Below are positions 8,427 to 17,395 of a stretch of 64,000 bases of DNA, piece after piece; position 1 is the stretch's first letter, and every line of letters begins with the position of its first letter. The stretch spans positions 62,001 to 126,000 of the forward strand of contig NZ_JACIEZ010000004.1 in NCBI RefSeq assembly GCF_014197145.1. Reading direction: 5' to 3'. Under the pieces are notes generated by a model. That model was not told where the DNA came from. It did not search any database and was given only the letters and a program-made list of their open reading frames with translations. The DNA comes from Gellertiella hungarica (GTDB taxonomy: Bacteria; Pseudomonadota; Alphaproteobacteria; Rhizobiales; Rhizobiaceae). Position numbers and translations under genes: made by a program.

Positions 8427-9365
8427 TCACGCTGCTCGCGTTGGACGGTCGAAGATGCGCCGCCCGAAGAGGCTGGCTGTCATCTCCACCAGCACGCGGG
8501 CACTCTTGCCCCGATCATCCAGGAACGGGTTGAGCTCGACGAGATCGAGAGAAGATACGAGTCCGCTGTCACAGAGCAGTTCCATGATCAGATGGGCCTC
8601 GCGGAAGGTCGCGCCGCCGGGAACGGTCGTTCCGACGCCGGGCGCAACATCCGGGTCGAGAAAATCGACATCGAAGCTGACATGCAGCAGGCCGTTTGCC
8701 GCCCGAACATTGTCGATGATGCGGTTTACGATCGCGCCGACGCCCGACTCGTCGATGGCACGCATGTCGAAAACATTGACGCCGTTGTCCCGCACAAGCT
8801 CGCGCTCCTGCGGATCCACGGACCGAATTCCAAGCTGGTAAACGTGGGAGGGTTCCACAAAGGGGCGGTCGGCAGGGAAAATTGGCGCGAATTCGGCCCG
8901 GCCGCAAAAATGCGCTACAGGCATGCCGTGCATGTTGCCGGAAGGCGATGTCTCGGGCGAGTTGAAATCCGCATGCGCATCCAGCCAGAGCACGAAGAGG
9001 GGACGGCCAACCTCGGCGGCATGGCGGGCCATACCGGCAACACTTCCCATGGAAAGGGCGTGATCGCCTCCCAGGATGATCGGCAGTCCGCCCTTCGAAG
9101 CGACCTCGTAAGTCTTGGCTTCAAGCTCGCGGACGAATGCGCCGACCATCTGCAAATTGAGGGCGTTGCGCAGCGCAGGAAGGTCCCGTGCCGGAACAGG
9201 CCGGATGTCGCCGTTGTCGGTGACTGCATAACCGAGATCCTGCAACGCTGTATCGATACCGGCAATACGCAGTGCCGCAGGTCCCATGGCAGCGCCACGT
9301 CGCCCCGATCCCTCTTCCATGGGAACTCCGATGAGTGTGATCGGCGGCTTGGCAGCTTCAGTCAT
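8427..9365 (-). CDS. Arginase
   Basis: Hydrolyses L-arginine to ornithine and urea with a binuclear Mn centre. The 312-residue ureohydrolase fold shows all metal ligands: GGDHA (His102), DAHAD (Asp129, His131, Asp133) and SFDVDFLDP (Asp232, Asp234). Length and motif spacing match bacterial RocF-type arginases (called arcA or rocF in different organisms) better than agmatinases. A good SD (AGGAG) precedes the ATG. It is divergent from an AsnC-type regulator across 124 bp that contain a perfect 7-5-7 palindrome, so arginine-responsive control is likely. Confidence 0.94.
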   Translation of the reverse strand: MTEAAKPPITLIGVPMEEGSGRRGAAMGPAALRIAGIDTALQDLGYAVTDNGDIRPVPARDLPALRNALNLQMVGAFVRELEAKTYEVASKGGLPIILGGDHALSMGSVAGMARHAAEVGRPLFVLWLDAHADFNSPETSPSGNMHGMPVAHFCGRAEFAPIFPADRPFVEPSHVYQLGIRSVDPQERELVRDNGVNVFDMRAIDESGVGAIVNRIIDNVRAANGLLHVSFDVDFLDPDVAPGVGTTVPGGATFREAHLIMELLCDSGLVSSLDLVELNPFLDDRGKSARVLVEMTASLFGRRIFDRPTRAA

Positions 9366-9427
9366 GACCTCAATCTCCTGTTCGTCTCGGGCCGATTTAA
9401 ATCACAAAGCGTGGTGGCAAATAGATG

Positions 9428-9446
9428 GAAAATTGTTCATTTTCCT
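9428..9446. promoter_or_regulatory. Palindromic operator candidate between arginase and the AsnC-type regulator
   Basis: GGAAAAT-TGTTC-ATTTTCC is a perfect 7-bp inverted repeat with a 5-base AT-rich centre, placed midway in the 124-bp divergent intergenic region. Lrp/AsnC proteins bind AT-centred palindromes of about this size, so it is the best candidate site for the neighbouring regulator. Confidence 0.55.
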
Positions 9447-9489
9447 GGCATAAAACGCAAATTGTAAGCCGTGATTGACAAATTGACAG

Positions 9490-9918
9490 ATGGACGATCT
9501 GGATCAGGAATTACTCGCCGCTCTTCGGCACAATGCGCGCCTGCCGGTATCGTCGCTCGCGGCCATGACAGGGGCATCCCGAGCAACGGTAACCGCACGG
9601 ATTGAGCGGATGGTGGAAAACGGCACGATCACGGCCTTCACGATCAAAACAGGGCATGAAACGCGCTCCGCCAACGTGCGCGCCATCATCATGATCGAGG
9701 TTCTGGGCAAGATGGCCGATCGTGTGGCGGATCAGCTCCGGGGGATGCCGCAGGTCCGCGCCCTGCACTCCACCAACGGCCGATGGGACTTCATTGCAGA
9801 ACTCGAGGACCGCGATCTCGTGGCCTTTGACGAGACACTGCGCAGGATCCGCCTCATCGAAGGTATAAACGTGACGGAAACGAACATCCTGCTGCGATCC
9901 CGCAAGTCGAGCTTCTAG
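9490..9918 (+). CDS. Lrp/AsnC-family transcriptional regulator
   Basis: DNA-binding protein of 142 residues. An N-terminal winged HTH begins MDDLDQELLAALRHNARLPV and includes the recognition helix region SRATVTARIERM; a C-terminal RAM ligand-binding and oligomerisation domain starts near residue 60. Its divergent position next to arginase strongly suggests that it controls arginase in response to arginine or ornithine, as ArcR/AsnC-type activators do in rhizobia and Agrobacterium. It ends 27 bases before the convergent tamB stop. The effector is inferred from context, not seen. Confidence 0.9.
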   Translation: MDDLDQELLAALRHNARLPVSSLAAMTGASRATVTARIERMVENGTITAFTIKTGHETRSANVRAIIMIEVLGKMADRVADQLRGMPQVRALHSTNGRWDFIAELEDRDLVAFDETLRRIRLIEGINVTETNILLRSRKSSF

Positions 9919-9945
9919 CGAGCACGCGGCGCACTCAGGGGATCC

Positions 9946-12900
9946 TCAGTATTCCTTCTCGTAGAATATGCCTGCTGCGCCAGCTCCGTCACTTCCCGCC
10001 TCGCCCTTGAGCTTGATGCCACGCCCGATATCCAGGTTGATCGAAGCCTTGCTGCCGGAGGCGGCCCCCTGTTCCACCTGGATGTAGGTTCGGTCATTGA
10101 GGTATTTCCCGGCCTTGACCTGAGCCTGCCCGTTTTCATCCGACGTCACGTCGAGATCATCGATGCCAAGATTGGAACGCAGGCTCTGGAAGAGGGACGT
10201 CGACCGTCCTCCCGCCAGCTGCGCTGCCGCATCTGCCAGCTGCGCGATCTGAAGTACGGAAAGACGCGAGAGCGACTGCTGGAATATCAGCTGCGCGAGG
10301 ATTTCGTCCTGGGGCAGCGACGGGCTGGAGGAAAAGCTCACCGACGGGTCGTTGGCGGGTCCGTTGATGTTCACCGTCACGGTCACACTGCCGGAATCGG
10401 CTTCAGCAGCCATATCCAGCGTGGGCGTGAAATCGCCGCCGAAAGCAATGTTGCCGGAGGTGAAGTCGAGCCTGCGGTTAAGAATGGTCAGGCGCCCCCG
10501 CTTCATCTTGAAGCCACCCGATACGACCGGATCACTGGCCGTTCCCCTCAGCGTCAGGTCGCCGCCCAGCTCCGCATCGATCCCTCGACCCTGCACGAAA
10601 ATCCGCGGGGCAGAAATGGTAAGGTCGAGCGCAATGGACGAGGAGGAACCTTTCGTTCCGCCGCCCGCACGCGACATGACATCTTCATTCTGGGCCGCAA
10701 CGGCCTTGGATTCGTTCTTGTGCTTGACGTTGATCTGCGAAAGCGAGGCGGGAAGCTTCTGCGGAATGGTGATAGCGGACCTGCCGAGCGTGAGATTTCC
10801 GCCGAGCTTTGGACCGCCGGTCAACGGCCCCGTCAGAGCCAGGGTGCCATCCACCACCGTGGACACGATCTTGCCATCCACGTAAGCGGCCTTCTTCAGG
10901 TCTATCTTGAGATCGGCGGGGAAGCCGCTGCCGGGGGCTATGCCAACCGTCCCGGTCACGGACACCGTGCCACCCGTGGCGAGTGTACCCGACAGTTTGG
11001 AGATCGTGGCACGCGTGCGCTCCAGGTCGATCGAAAGCGTGAGATTGCGAATGGCGAGGTTGCGACGAACATCGACCAGTGACGCATCCGAAGATGTGAC
11101 CCTTCCGGTAATTGCCGGGGTGGAGACGGTGCCGCCAATCTTCACGTCGAGGACAGCAGAACCGCCTACTTCCAGTCCCTGTGCCGCCAGGACGCCGGAG
11201 AGCGCCTTCAAGGGCAGCTTCCCATCGAAGGCCAGATTGAGGGCCTGATTTCCGGAAACGACAACCGAGCCGCCACAGTTGATCGAAAGACCGTCGGCGT
11301 TGGAGGCCGTGGCGTTCAACTGGAGTTTTCCGCCTCGCAGGCTACCATCGGTCTTGATGGCAAAGGCCTGTAATCCGGCAGCGCGGGTTTGGGCCAGTGC
11401 AGCACGCTCGAAGGCCAGACGATAATCGACAACAGGCGCCGCAGCCTTTCCGGTGATCTTGACCGCGCCGGTGACGGTACCATCTGCCTGCAAGGCGGGG
11501 GAGACCGCATTGGCGAGACTGAGCGGCAACGCCCTGATGTCGGCAGTGATATCCAGTGCCTCGCCCGCAGTACCGGAGATGGCAACGGTCCCCTTCCCCG
11601 CCTGGATGGTTGCGTCTCGAAGCGCCAACCGGCCGTTTTCAAGTGCGAGTGTCGTGGGACGGGCAAGTTTCAGCGCGATGCCACGGGGTTCGGCCGACAG
11701 AGTGTCGATCGCGATGCTCGTGCGTGTGCCCTCGACCTCGGCACTGCCCTTGAGCACGAGGGGTTTTCCATCATAGCCCGCCTTCAAGTCGAAACCGGTC
11801 TTTCCACCCTCGCGCTCAAAGGAAAGGGACAGCTTCGACAGGCGGTTTGCACCGGATGCAATTTCCGATGCCTGCACCACGCCGGAGGCGGCAAGGGCCT
11901 TGAGGTCTGCAATATCAAGCGAAACCTTGGGCTGGCGGATCACCAGTCCCTGGCGTTCCAGGGCGATGCCTGACGCTTCGATCCGTGCGGAGGACACGCC
12001 GCCACGGGATGTGAAGCGCGCCGTGCCCTTGAGGTCGCCTGCCGCTTTCTCACCCGCAAGCGCTGCGACCAGCCCGATGTCGGGGAGATCGAATGTCAAT
12101 CCGCCCTCCGGCATGAGGTTTGAATCCAGACGAAGCGCACCCTCCATGTGATTGGGGCCGATATCGGCTTTCAGAACCGGGAGGGTCGTCACCCCGTCCT
12201 GCGAGCGCACTTCGGCATCGATGGCAACTGGCTGACCAGCAAGCGTCCCTTCTGCGCTGACACGGGCTACCGGAGCCGCGACATCGGCTTTCCCCTCCGC
12301 AGTCACGGTCAGATTTTCGAGCGTTCTCCCCGACAGAATGGCTTTTTCTGTTGTCAGGCCCAGCTTGAAATCCGGCCGAGACAGGGCTCCGGTGGCGGCG
12401 AGGGAAAAATCCGCTTCCCCTTTTGCGTCTGCAAGCCAGGCGCCCAATGAAGGAAGCCTGCCCGCAAGGGATGCCTCAAGAGATCCGCCTGCCACAGACA
12501 CATCCCCCTTGGCCGCAAGAACGTCGGATGAGAGATCGACGCCCGTTATCGCCAGAGCGCCCTCGGAAGAATATGAAAGGCTGGCGGCGAGGGAGATCTT
12601 GTCTTTGACCTTGGCTGCCAGGGCCTCGGGAAGCACGGCAGGCAGCGCAAACAGCTTGACGCTGGATATAAGGCCGCCACCATTCATATCGTAGGAGCCG
12701 GACGCCGTTCCACCGAGGCGCGCACTCTCGACGGTAGCGCCGTCGAAGGCGATCTTGCCAGCGGCGATGTCGATAGGCGCCTTGAGGATGAAGGGGCCCG
12801 GCAGCAAGCGCTGCAGGTTGGGGTCAGCAAAGGTGCCCCTGGCAAATTCCACTGTAACCGTTGCCGGTCCCGTTCTCGATTGCAGGTTGAAGGCAGCACT

Positions 12901-14121
12901 GCGAGCGGCCAGCCGGACATCCTCGGTCCGGTATCCGGGGAAGCTCACGCTCGGCAGGGTTGCCTGGAGGTCCAGTACTGCCGCACTCGCCTCGCCAGAA
13001 AGGGAGAGGTCTATATCCGTCAGCTGAAGCCCGACATTGTCCTTCCCCACGGGAATGGCAAGCGAGACCGCCCCCTTGACGCCCTCGGCCCGGGCCGACA
13101 GCGTGTTCGATCCGTTGGGATCGTAGACACCGGAGGCCGCGACCGAAATACTGGACGACAGCAGCGAACCTTTCCTGATCTCAAGCCGGCCGCCCGCCTC
13201 AAGGACGAGGTCGAGTGCAAACTCGGTCTGACCTTCGAAAAGGTCGCGAACTGTGGCGGGCATCAGTGGCTGGGCGGCGCCGCTGCCCTGCATCAGCAGG
13301 TGGTGACCGTCATTTGCGACGGCCTTGTGTTGCACCTGCATGGCCATGGCAGGGGCTCCGTCAAGCGCCGCCACCAGTTTGCCGGCCCAATCGGGAAGAG
13401 GGCCGCTTCCGTCGACGGAAAGGCTGAGCGCAGGACGGTCCGGCAGCTTGAGAAGGCGGGCGATCATTCCGTCTTTCGGTTCCTCGACCGACGCCTTCAG
13501 CGTCAGCCTGTTTTCGGCTGGAACGAAGGCGATATCGGCGGTCGCCCTGGCTTGGGGATCATCCTTTCGGTGCGCGGCAAGGGTGAGGACGATATCCTGG
13601 TTATCGGCACGTCCCGAGCCGGATGCGGAAACCGTGAAGGCCCGGCCAGCGACAGGTTCGGCGATCACGATCTCCGGAAGCTGAATGTCAGCGATGTCAA
13701 CCGCAACCGGAAGACGGAAAGGCTGGTCGTTTTCGGACGCCGCCGATACCGTCTCCGTGGTCGGGCGGAGATATTCGATGCTCGCTGCCCGCACGGACTG
13801 TGCCTTGAAGGTCATGCGCAGGAGGGAGGCAGGAGACCAGTCCATCTGGATTCCCCGGATCCGGGCGTAGACACCCTTGCTGTCCGAAAGCGTCACCTCA
13901 TCGACCCGGAGGTTTCCCGTCAGAAGCGAGGACGGACCCTCGATGGAGACGACCCGACCCGGCACTGAGATCGCCTCGGCGACCTTGTCCGCAACGATTC
14001 TAGCTCCGGAGGGCGTGAAGCCGACGAACGCCACTGCCAGCACCAGCAGCAGGACAATCACGAACAGGATCCGCCCGACCGAGCGGAAGATGGAGCGGAG
14101 CACGCGAATCAGTCTTTTCAT
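9946..14121 (-). CDS. tamB: Translocation and assembly module protein TamB
   Basis: Very long inner-membrane-anchored periplasmic protein (1391 residues) that bridges to the outer membrane and works with TamA in outer-membrane protein insertion and phospholipid transport. A membrane segment at about residues 12-32 (ILFVIVLLLVLAVAFVGF) is followed by a long repetitive beta-taco region and the DUF490 domain in the last ~350 residues, which ends in an aromatic beta-strand (AAGIFYEKEY) as in outer-membrane signals. It lies 76 bases downstream of tamA on the same strand, the usual tamAB order. Codon use is like its neighbours. Confidence 0.94.
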   Translation of the reverse strand: MKRLIRVLRSIFRSVGRILFVIVLLLVLAVAFVGFTPSGARIVADKVAEAISVPGRVVSIEGPSSLLTGNLRVDEVTLSDSKGVYARIRGIQMDWSPASLLRMTFKAQSVRAASIEYLRPTTETVSAASENDQPFRLPVAVDIADIQLPEIVIAEPVAGRAFTVSASGSGRADNQDIVLTLAAHRKDDPQARATADIAFVPAENRLTLKASVEEPKDGMIARLLKLPDRPALSLSVDGSGPLPDWAGKLVAALDGAPAMAMQVQHKAVANDGHHLLMQGSGAAQPLMPATVRDLFEGQTEFALDLVLEAGGRLEIRKGSLLSSSISVAASGVYDPNGSNTLSARAEGVKGAVSLAIPVGKDNVGLQLTDIDLSLSGEASAAVLDLQATLPSVSFPGYRTEDVRLAARSAAFNLQSRTGPATVTVEFARGTFADPNLQRLLPGPFILKAPIDIAAGKIAFDGATVESARLGGTASGSYDMNGGGLISSVKLFALPAVLPEALAAKVKDKISLAASLSYSSEGALAITGVDLSSDVLAAKGDVSVAGGSLEASLAGRLPSLGAWLADAKGEADFSLAATGALSRPDFKLGLTTEKAILSGRTLENLTVTAEGKADVAAPVARVSAEGTLAGQPVAIDAEVRSQDGVTTLPVLKADIGPNHMEGALRLDSNLMPEGGLTFDLPDIGLVAALAGEKAAGDLKGTARFTSRGGVSSARIEASGIALERQGLVIRQPKVSLDIADLKALAASGVVQASEIASGANRLSKLSLSFEREGGKTGFDLKAGYDGKPLVLKGSAEVEGTRTSIAIDTLSAEPRGIALKLARPTTLALENGRLALRDATIQAGKGTVAISGTAGEALDITADIRALPLSLANAVSPALQADGTVTGAVKITGKAAAPVVDYRLAFERAALAQTRAAGLQAFAIKTDGSLRGGKLQLNATASNADGLSINCGGSVVVSGNQALNLAFDGKLPLKALSGVLAAQGLEVGGSAVLDVKIGGTVSTPAITGRVTSSDASLVDVRRNLAIRNLTLSIDLERTRATISKLSGTLATGGTVSVTGTVGIAPGSGFPADLKIDLKKAAYVDGKIVSTVVDGTLALTGPLTGGPKLGGNLTLGRSAITIPQKLPASLSQINVKHKNESKAVAAQNEDVMSRAGGGTKGSSSSIALDLTISAPRIFVQGRGIDAELGGDLTLRGTASDPVVSGGFKMKRGRLTILNRRLDFTSGNIAFGGDFTPTLDMAAEADSGSVTVTVNINGPANDPSVSFSSSPSLPQDEILAQLIFQQSLSRLSVLQIAQLADAAAQLAGGRSTSLFQSLRSNLGIDDLDVTSDENGQAQVKAGKYLNDRTYIQVEQGAASGSKASINLDIGRGIKLKGEAGSDGAGAAGIFYEKEY

Positions 14122-14197
14122 GTTGGGAACCTACTTCCCTCGGACAGAAACCGGAAATCGCCATTTGGGCGTGGACCGCTGCCGGGGCCAGGGATCG

Positions 14198-16123
14198 TCA
14201 GAACGCCTGTCCGATGCCCGCATAAATACCGTAACGGCTTCCGCCCTCATAGGGTTGCAGCGGCACGGCGACATCGAGACGGATCGGGCCAAAGGGTGTG
14301 GCATAGCGCAGGCCGATACCGGCACCGGCACGAACATCGGAAAAATCCGGGAATGCCTCGTCGGAAACGGTCGCCGCATCGATGAAGGGCACGACGCCGA
14401 TCGTTTCGGTGACGTTGACCCGCGCTTCGAGCGAAGTCTGCAGGTAGGAGCGTCCACCCGTCGCCTCGCCCTTGGCGTTCCGAGGCGAGATCTGCTGGTA
14501 GGAATAGCCGCGGACCGAACCGCCACCACCGGCATAGAAGCGCCGGTTGACCGGGATGTTCTCCAGGTCCCCTCCCCCGACGATCGTACCGGCAGACACC
14601 TTGCCCGCAAGCACAACTCCGTTGTCGTCTCCGAAACCGTAATAGCCGGAGCCCGAGGCCTCGAAGGAGGAGAAAATGTTGCCTTCCAAGGCCTCGTAGC
14701 TCGGCTTTGCATTCACGATGGCGCGATAGCCGGAGGTGGGGTTGAGCTTGTCGTCGCGCGCATCCCGCTCGAACTCGACCGGTATGGAAAAGGTCAGGTA
14801 ATCGTTGACGCCGAAGGCATCTTCCGTCTTAGCATAGCTGATCTCGCCGCCACCTGTAACCTTGTCGATATCGTTGATCTCGTAAGTCAGACCGGCGGCG
14901 GCGGTAACGGTCTTGGCCTCGTAGGATTCAGGCGCTTCCATCTTGGCCTTGAGGCTCGCATTGAGCGTGATCGTCGGCAGGATGAACCCCGGCTTCGAAA
15001 AGAGAATGCCGGCCGAGTAATCCAGCTTCTGCACATCCGTGGTTTCGCCGAGACGGCTGACAGCGCCTTCGATGCGCAGAGATTCCGCCCGGCCGAACAG
15101 ATTGCGATGGCCCCAATAACCCTGCACGCCGAAGCCGTCGATGGTCGAATACTGCGCCCCGACGCCAAAGTAGCGATGCTTCCCCTCCGACACCTTGATG
15201 TCGACCGGTATGCGGCCGTCGTCATCGAGAGCCTGCGCCTCGCGTATGGTAACGCTGGAAAAAACGCCGAGCTTGCGCAGACGTTCGGAGGCTTTCGTGA
15301 GCGCTTCAGGCGAATAGGGCCTGCCATTGTTGAGCAGCGAATAGGTGCGGACGAAATCCTCGTCCACCGTTTCCGTTCCGGTGACCCGCGTTTCACCGAT
15401 CGGGGCAATGGGCCCTCCCTCGGCGGAAATCGTCACGTCGACCGTGTTCGTCTTGTGATCGGCAATCACGTCCCGACCCGTCAACTTGGCCAGGGGACGC
15501 CCTTCCTTCTTGAGCTCGTTCACCACAAGCTCGCCCGCCTTGATGATGGCAAGGGAGCCTGCATCTGCGCCAGCACCAAGCCCGAATGCCTCTGGCGCAA
15601 ATCGCGATGCGTCTCCAGCAAAGGTCACGCGACCGAGGGAGAATTGGGCTCCCGGATCGACGCGAACATGCACAGGCACAGGCTGCGAGCGGTTAAAGGC
15701 GGGATTGGGCGGAAGCTCTGCCAGATCGACCCCATTGACGGTGACATCGACCACTGCGCCGTAACGGGCGTTTTCGTAGAGGACAGCCAGCAACCTGTCC
15801 CGATCGTCACGCGCCTTGATGGCAACGCCCAGATCACCCGAAACCGGATCGTCCTTGTCTGCCACGAGCTGGGACGCGCCTTCGAGTTTTTCCTTGAGAT
15901 CGTCGTCGCCGCCCGCGACGTCCAGGGTGACGCTGTAGCGCACCGGATCGAGAACCTGCTGCTCGGGCTCGTCGCTTTCGAAGAACTTGTAACCGAAGAT
16001 GGTGAATGCCTCGGCTGGCAGCACGCCGAGCGACAGAAGCGCGGTTCCGGCCGAGAGGACCAGAAGAGCCTTCCTGACCCGTCTACCGAGGGGTCTTTTC
16101 GCGTCATACGAATGGTTGTGCAT
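14198..16123 (-). CDS. tamA: Outer membrane translocation and assembly module TamA (Omp85 family)
   Basis: Outer-membrane beta-barrel protein of 641 residues. An N-terminal signal segment (about residues 17-39, ending in PAEA) is followed by POTRA-type domains (about 50-320) and a 16-strand Omp85 barrel to the C-terminus. The conserved barrel motif VRGYSYQQISPRN and a terminal aromatic residue (GIGQAF) are present. With TamB it assembles autotransporter-type and other outer-membrane proteins. It opens the tamA-tamB unit. The start ATG at 16123 lies about 180 bases from the neighbouring lipoprotein gene. Confidence 0.94.
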   Translation of the reverse strand: MHNHSYDAKRPLGRRVRKALLVLSAGTALLSLGVLPAEAFTIFGYKFFESDEPEQQVLDPVRYSVTLDVAGGDDDLKEKLEGASQLVADKDDPVSGDLGVAIKARDDRDRLLAVLYENARYGAVVDVTVNGVDLAELPPNPAFNRSQPVPVHVRVDPGAQFSLGRVTFAGDASRFAPEAFGLGAGADAGSLAIIKAGELVVNELKKEGRPLAKLTGRDVIADHKTNTVDVTISAEGGPIAPIGETRVTGTETVDEDFVRTYSLLNNGRPYSPEALTKASERLRKLGVFSSVTIREAQALDDDGRIPVDIKVSEGKHRYFGVGAQYSTIDGFGVQGYWGHRNLFGRAESLRIEGAVSRLGETTDVQKLDYSAGILFSKPGFILPTITLNASLKAKMEAPESYEAKTVTAAAGLTYEINDIDKVTGGGEISYAKTEDAFGVNDYLTFSIPVEFERDARDDKLNPTSGYRAIVNAKPSYEALEGNIFSSFEASGSGYYGFGDDNGVVLAGKVSAGTIVGGGDLENIPVNRRFYAGGGGSVRGYSYQQISPRNAKGEATGGRSYLQTSLEARVNVTETIGVVPFIDAATVSDEAFPDFSDVRAGAGIGLRYATPFGPIRLDVAVPLQPYEGGSRYGIYAGIGQAF

Positions 16124-16255
16124 TACGCCATACTACAAGATGTCACGCCCGGCATCATGCACCCGAAGCATTGCCCCAGGGTTAACCGAGGCTTGCGTCA
16201 TATCATTAAAAATCGGTGTCGGGCACCTTTTGGCGGAAAAAACTTTGCCGGAACG

Positions 16256-16282
16256 AAAAATCCCGGGCTTTTGGCCCGGGAT
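16256..16282 (-). terminator. Intrinsic terminator after the glycine-zipper lipoprotein gene
   Basis: A perfect 9-bp stem (16260-16268 with 16274-16282, core CCCGGGC/GCCCGGG, loop TTTTG) is followed on the reverse strand by five U residues (AAAAA at 16256-16260 on +). It lies about 22 bases after the stop of the lipoprotein gene. Confidence 0.85.
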
Positions 16283-16304
16283 CTCCGTCGCGATGAAACG
16301 CAAA

Positions 16305-16565
16305 TTAGTAGCGCGGGCAGTCGTCGATGTAGCGACGGCCGTAACGGTCGCGATAGTAGCACTGGCCCGGCTGTTCGGACACGTGGCCGATCACGGCACC
16401 GGACACACCGCCGATGGCCGCACCCACGGCTGCGCCGCGAACGTCACCGGTGATTGCGCCGCCGAGGATCGCACCGCCGGCCGCGCCGATAGCCGCACCC
16501 TTTTCGGTCTGCGAGCAGCTTGCTACCGACAAACCAACCAACAGAAGAACGATGGCCTTTTTCAT
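16305..16565 (-). CDS. Small glycine-zipper lipoprotein (17 kDa antigen/SlyB-like)
   Basis: Predicted outer-membrane lipoprotein of 86 residues. The signal MKKAIVLLLVGLSVASC ends in a lipobox with Cys17 lipidated. Residues 24-65 form glycine-zipper repeats (AAIGAAGGAILGGAITG, AAVGAAIGGVSGAVIG), which pack into membranes. A short C-terminal tail is rich in Tyr, Arg and Cys. The frame continues 30 codons upstream, but an SD (GGAGAG) sits just before the ATG at 16565, which also starts a proper signal peptide. It is monocistronic with its own terminator. The molecular role is unknown; related proteins affect envelope integrity. Confidence 0.85.
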   Translation of the reverse strand: MKKAIVLLLVGLSVASCSQTEKGAAIGAAGGAILGGAITGDVRGAAVGAAIGGVSGAVIGHVSEQPGQCYYRDRYGRRYIDDCPRY

Positions 16566-16838
16566 TGAACTCTCTCCAATTTTTCTTCGTCTGATACGCC
16601 AACTCCGGGTATAGCCGCCCCCCGACATTGCCGCAGCCAGGACAATCTTGATCATACATAAGCTACCGGACCGGGCAATATGGCCGGTTGAATCTTTAAC
16701 TTGTACCGGATGCGAAAGTTCCCGACCGTTGCGCCTAAGCCCATAAAAAAACCGCCCCTACAAAAGTAAGTGTTGATACGTGAGCGAAAAAGACAAATGA
16801 TGCCGTTGCGCCAGGGAGAGGCGCGAGGAGGAACATAA

Positions 16839-17327
16839 ATGGCGAAAGTGACACTGACGGTGAATGGCCGGACAGTGAGCGGCGACTGCGAGGACAGGAC
16901 GCTGCTCGTGCATTTTATCCGGGAGAAACTTGGACTGACGGGAACGCATGTCGGCTGCGACACCAACCAGTGCGGCGCCTGTGTCGTGCACATGGACGGA
17001 AAGTCGGTCAAGAGCTGTTCCATTCTTGCCGTCCAGGCATCCGGTTCCAGCATCACGACGATCGAGGGCCTCGCACAGAACGGCGAAATGCATCCGGTGC
17101 AGGCGGCGTTCAAGGACAATCACGGCCTTCAGTGCGGGTTCTGCACCCCGGGCATGGTTATGACCGCGGTCGACCTCATCAACCGTCACGGCAATTCCTT
17201 GACCGAAGAGACGGTCCGGGCAGGCCTGGAAGGCAACATCTGTCGTTGCACCGGCTACCACAACATCGTGAAAGCCGTTCTCTCTGCTGCTGCCGAAATG
17301 GGCACCGCCCGGCAGGCCGCCGAATAA
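16839..17327 (+). CDS. coxS: Molybdenum hydroxylase iron-sulfur subunit (CoxS-like)
   Basis: Electron-transfer subunit of 162 residues with two [2Fe-2S] clusters. The N-terminal plant-ferredoxin-like cluster uses Cys40, 45, 48 and 60 ([10 protein letters not shown]). The C-terminal alpha-helical cluster uses Cys99, 102, 135 and 137 (CGFCTPG and CRCTGY). It passes electrons from the Mo site of the large subunit to FAD in the medium subunit. A strong SD (AGGAGG) precedes it. It is first in a coxS-coxL-coxM run on one strand. The symbol denotes homology to CO dehydrogenase subunits, not proven CO oxidation. Confidence 0.92.
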   Translation: MAKVTLTVNGRTVSGDCEDRTLLVHFIREKLGLTGTHVGCDTNQCGACVVHMDGKSVKSCSILAVQASGSSITTIEGLAQNGEMHPVQAAFKDNHGLQCGFCTPGMVMTAVDLINRHGNSLTEETVRAGLEGNICRCTGYHNIVKAVLSAAAEMGTARQAAE

Positions 17328-17395
17328 TCCGACAAAGGGCGCCGGCCGCCGGCCGGACGTGAATCATTCACCAGATACCCCATTGGGAGGAAATC

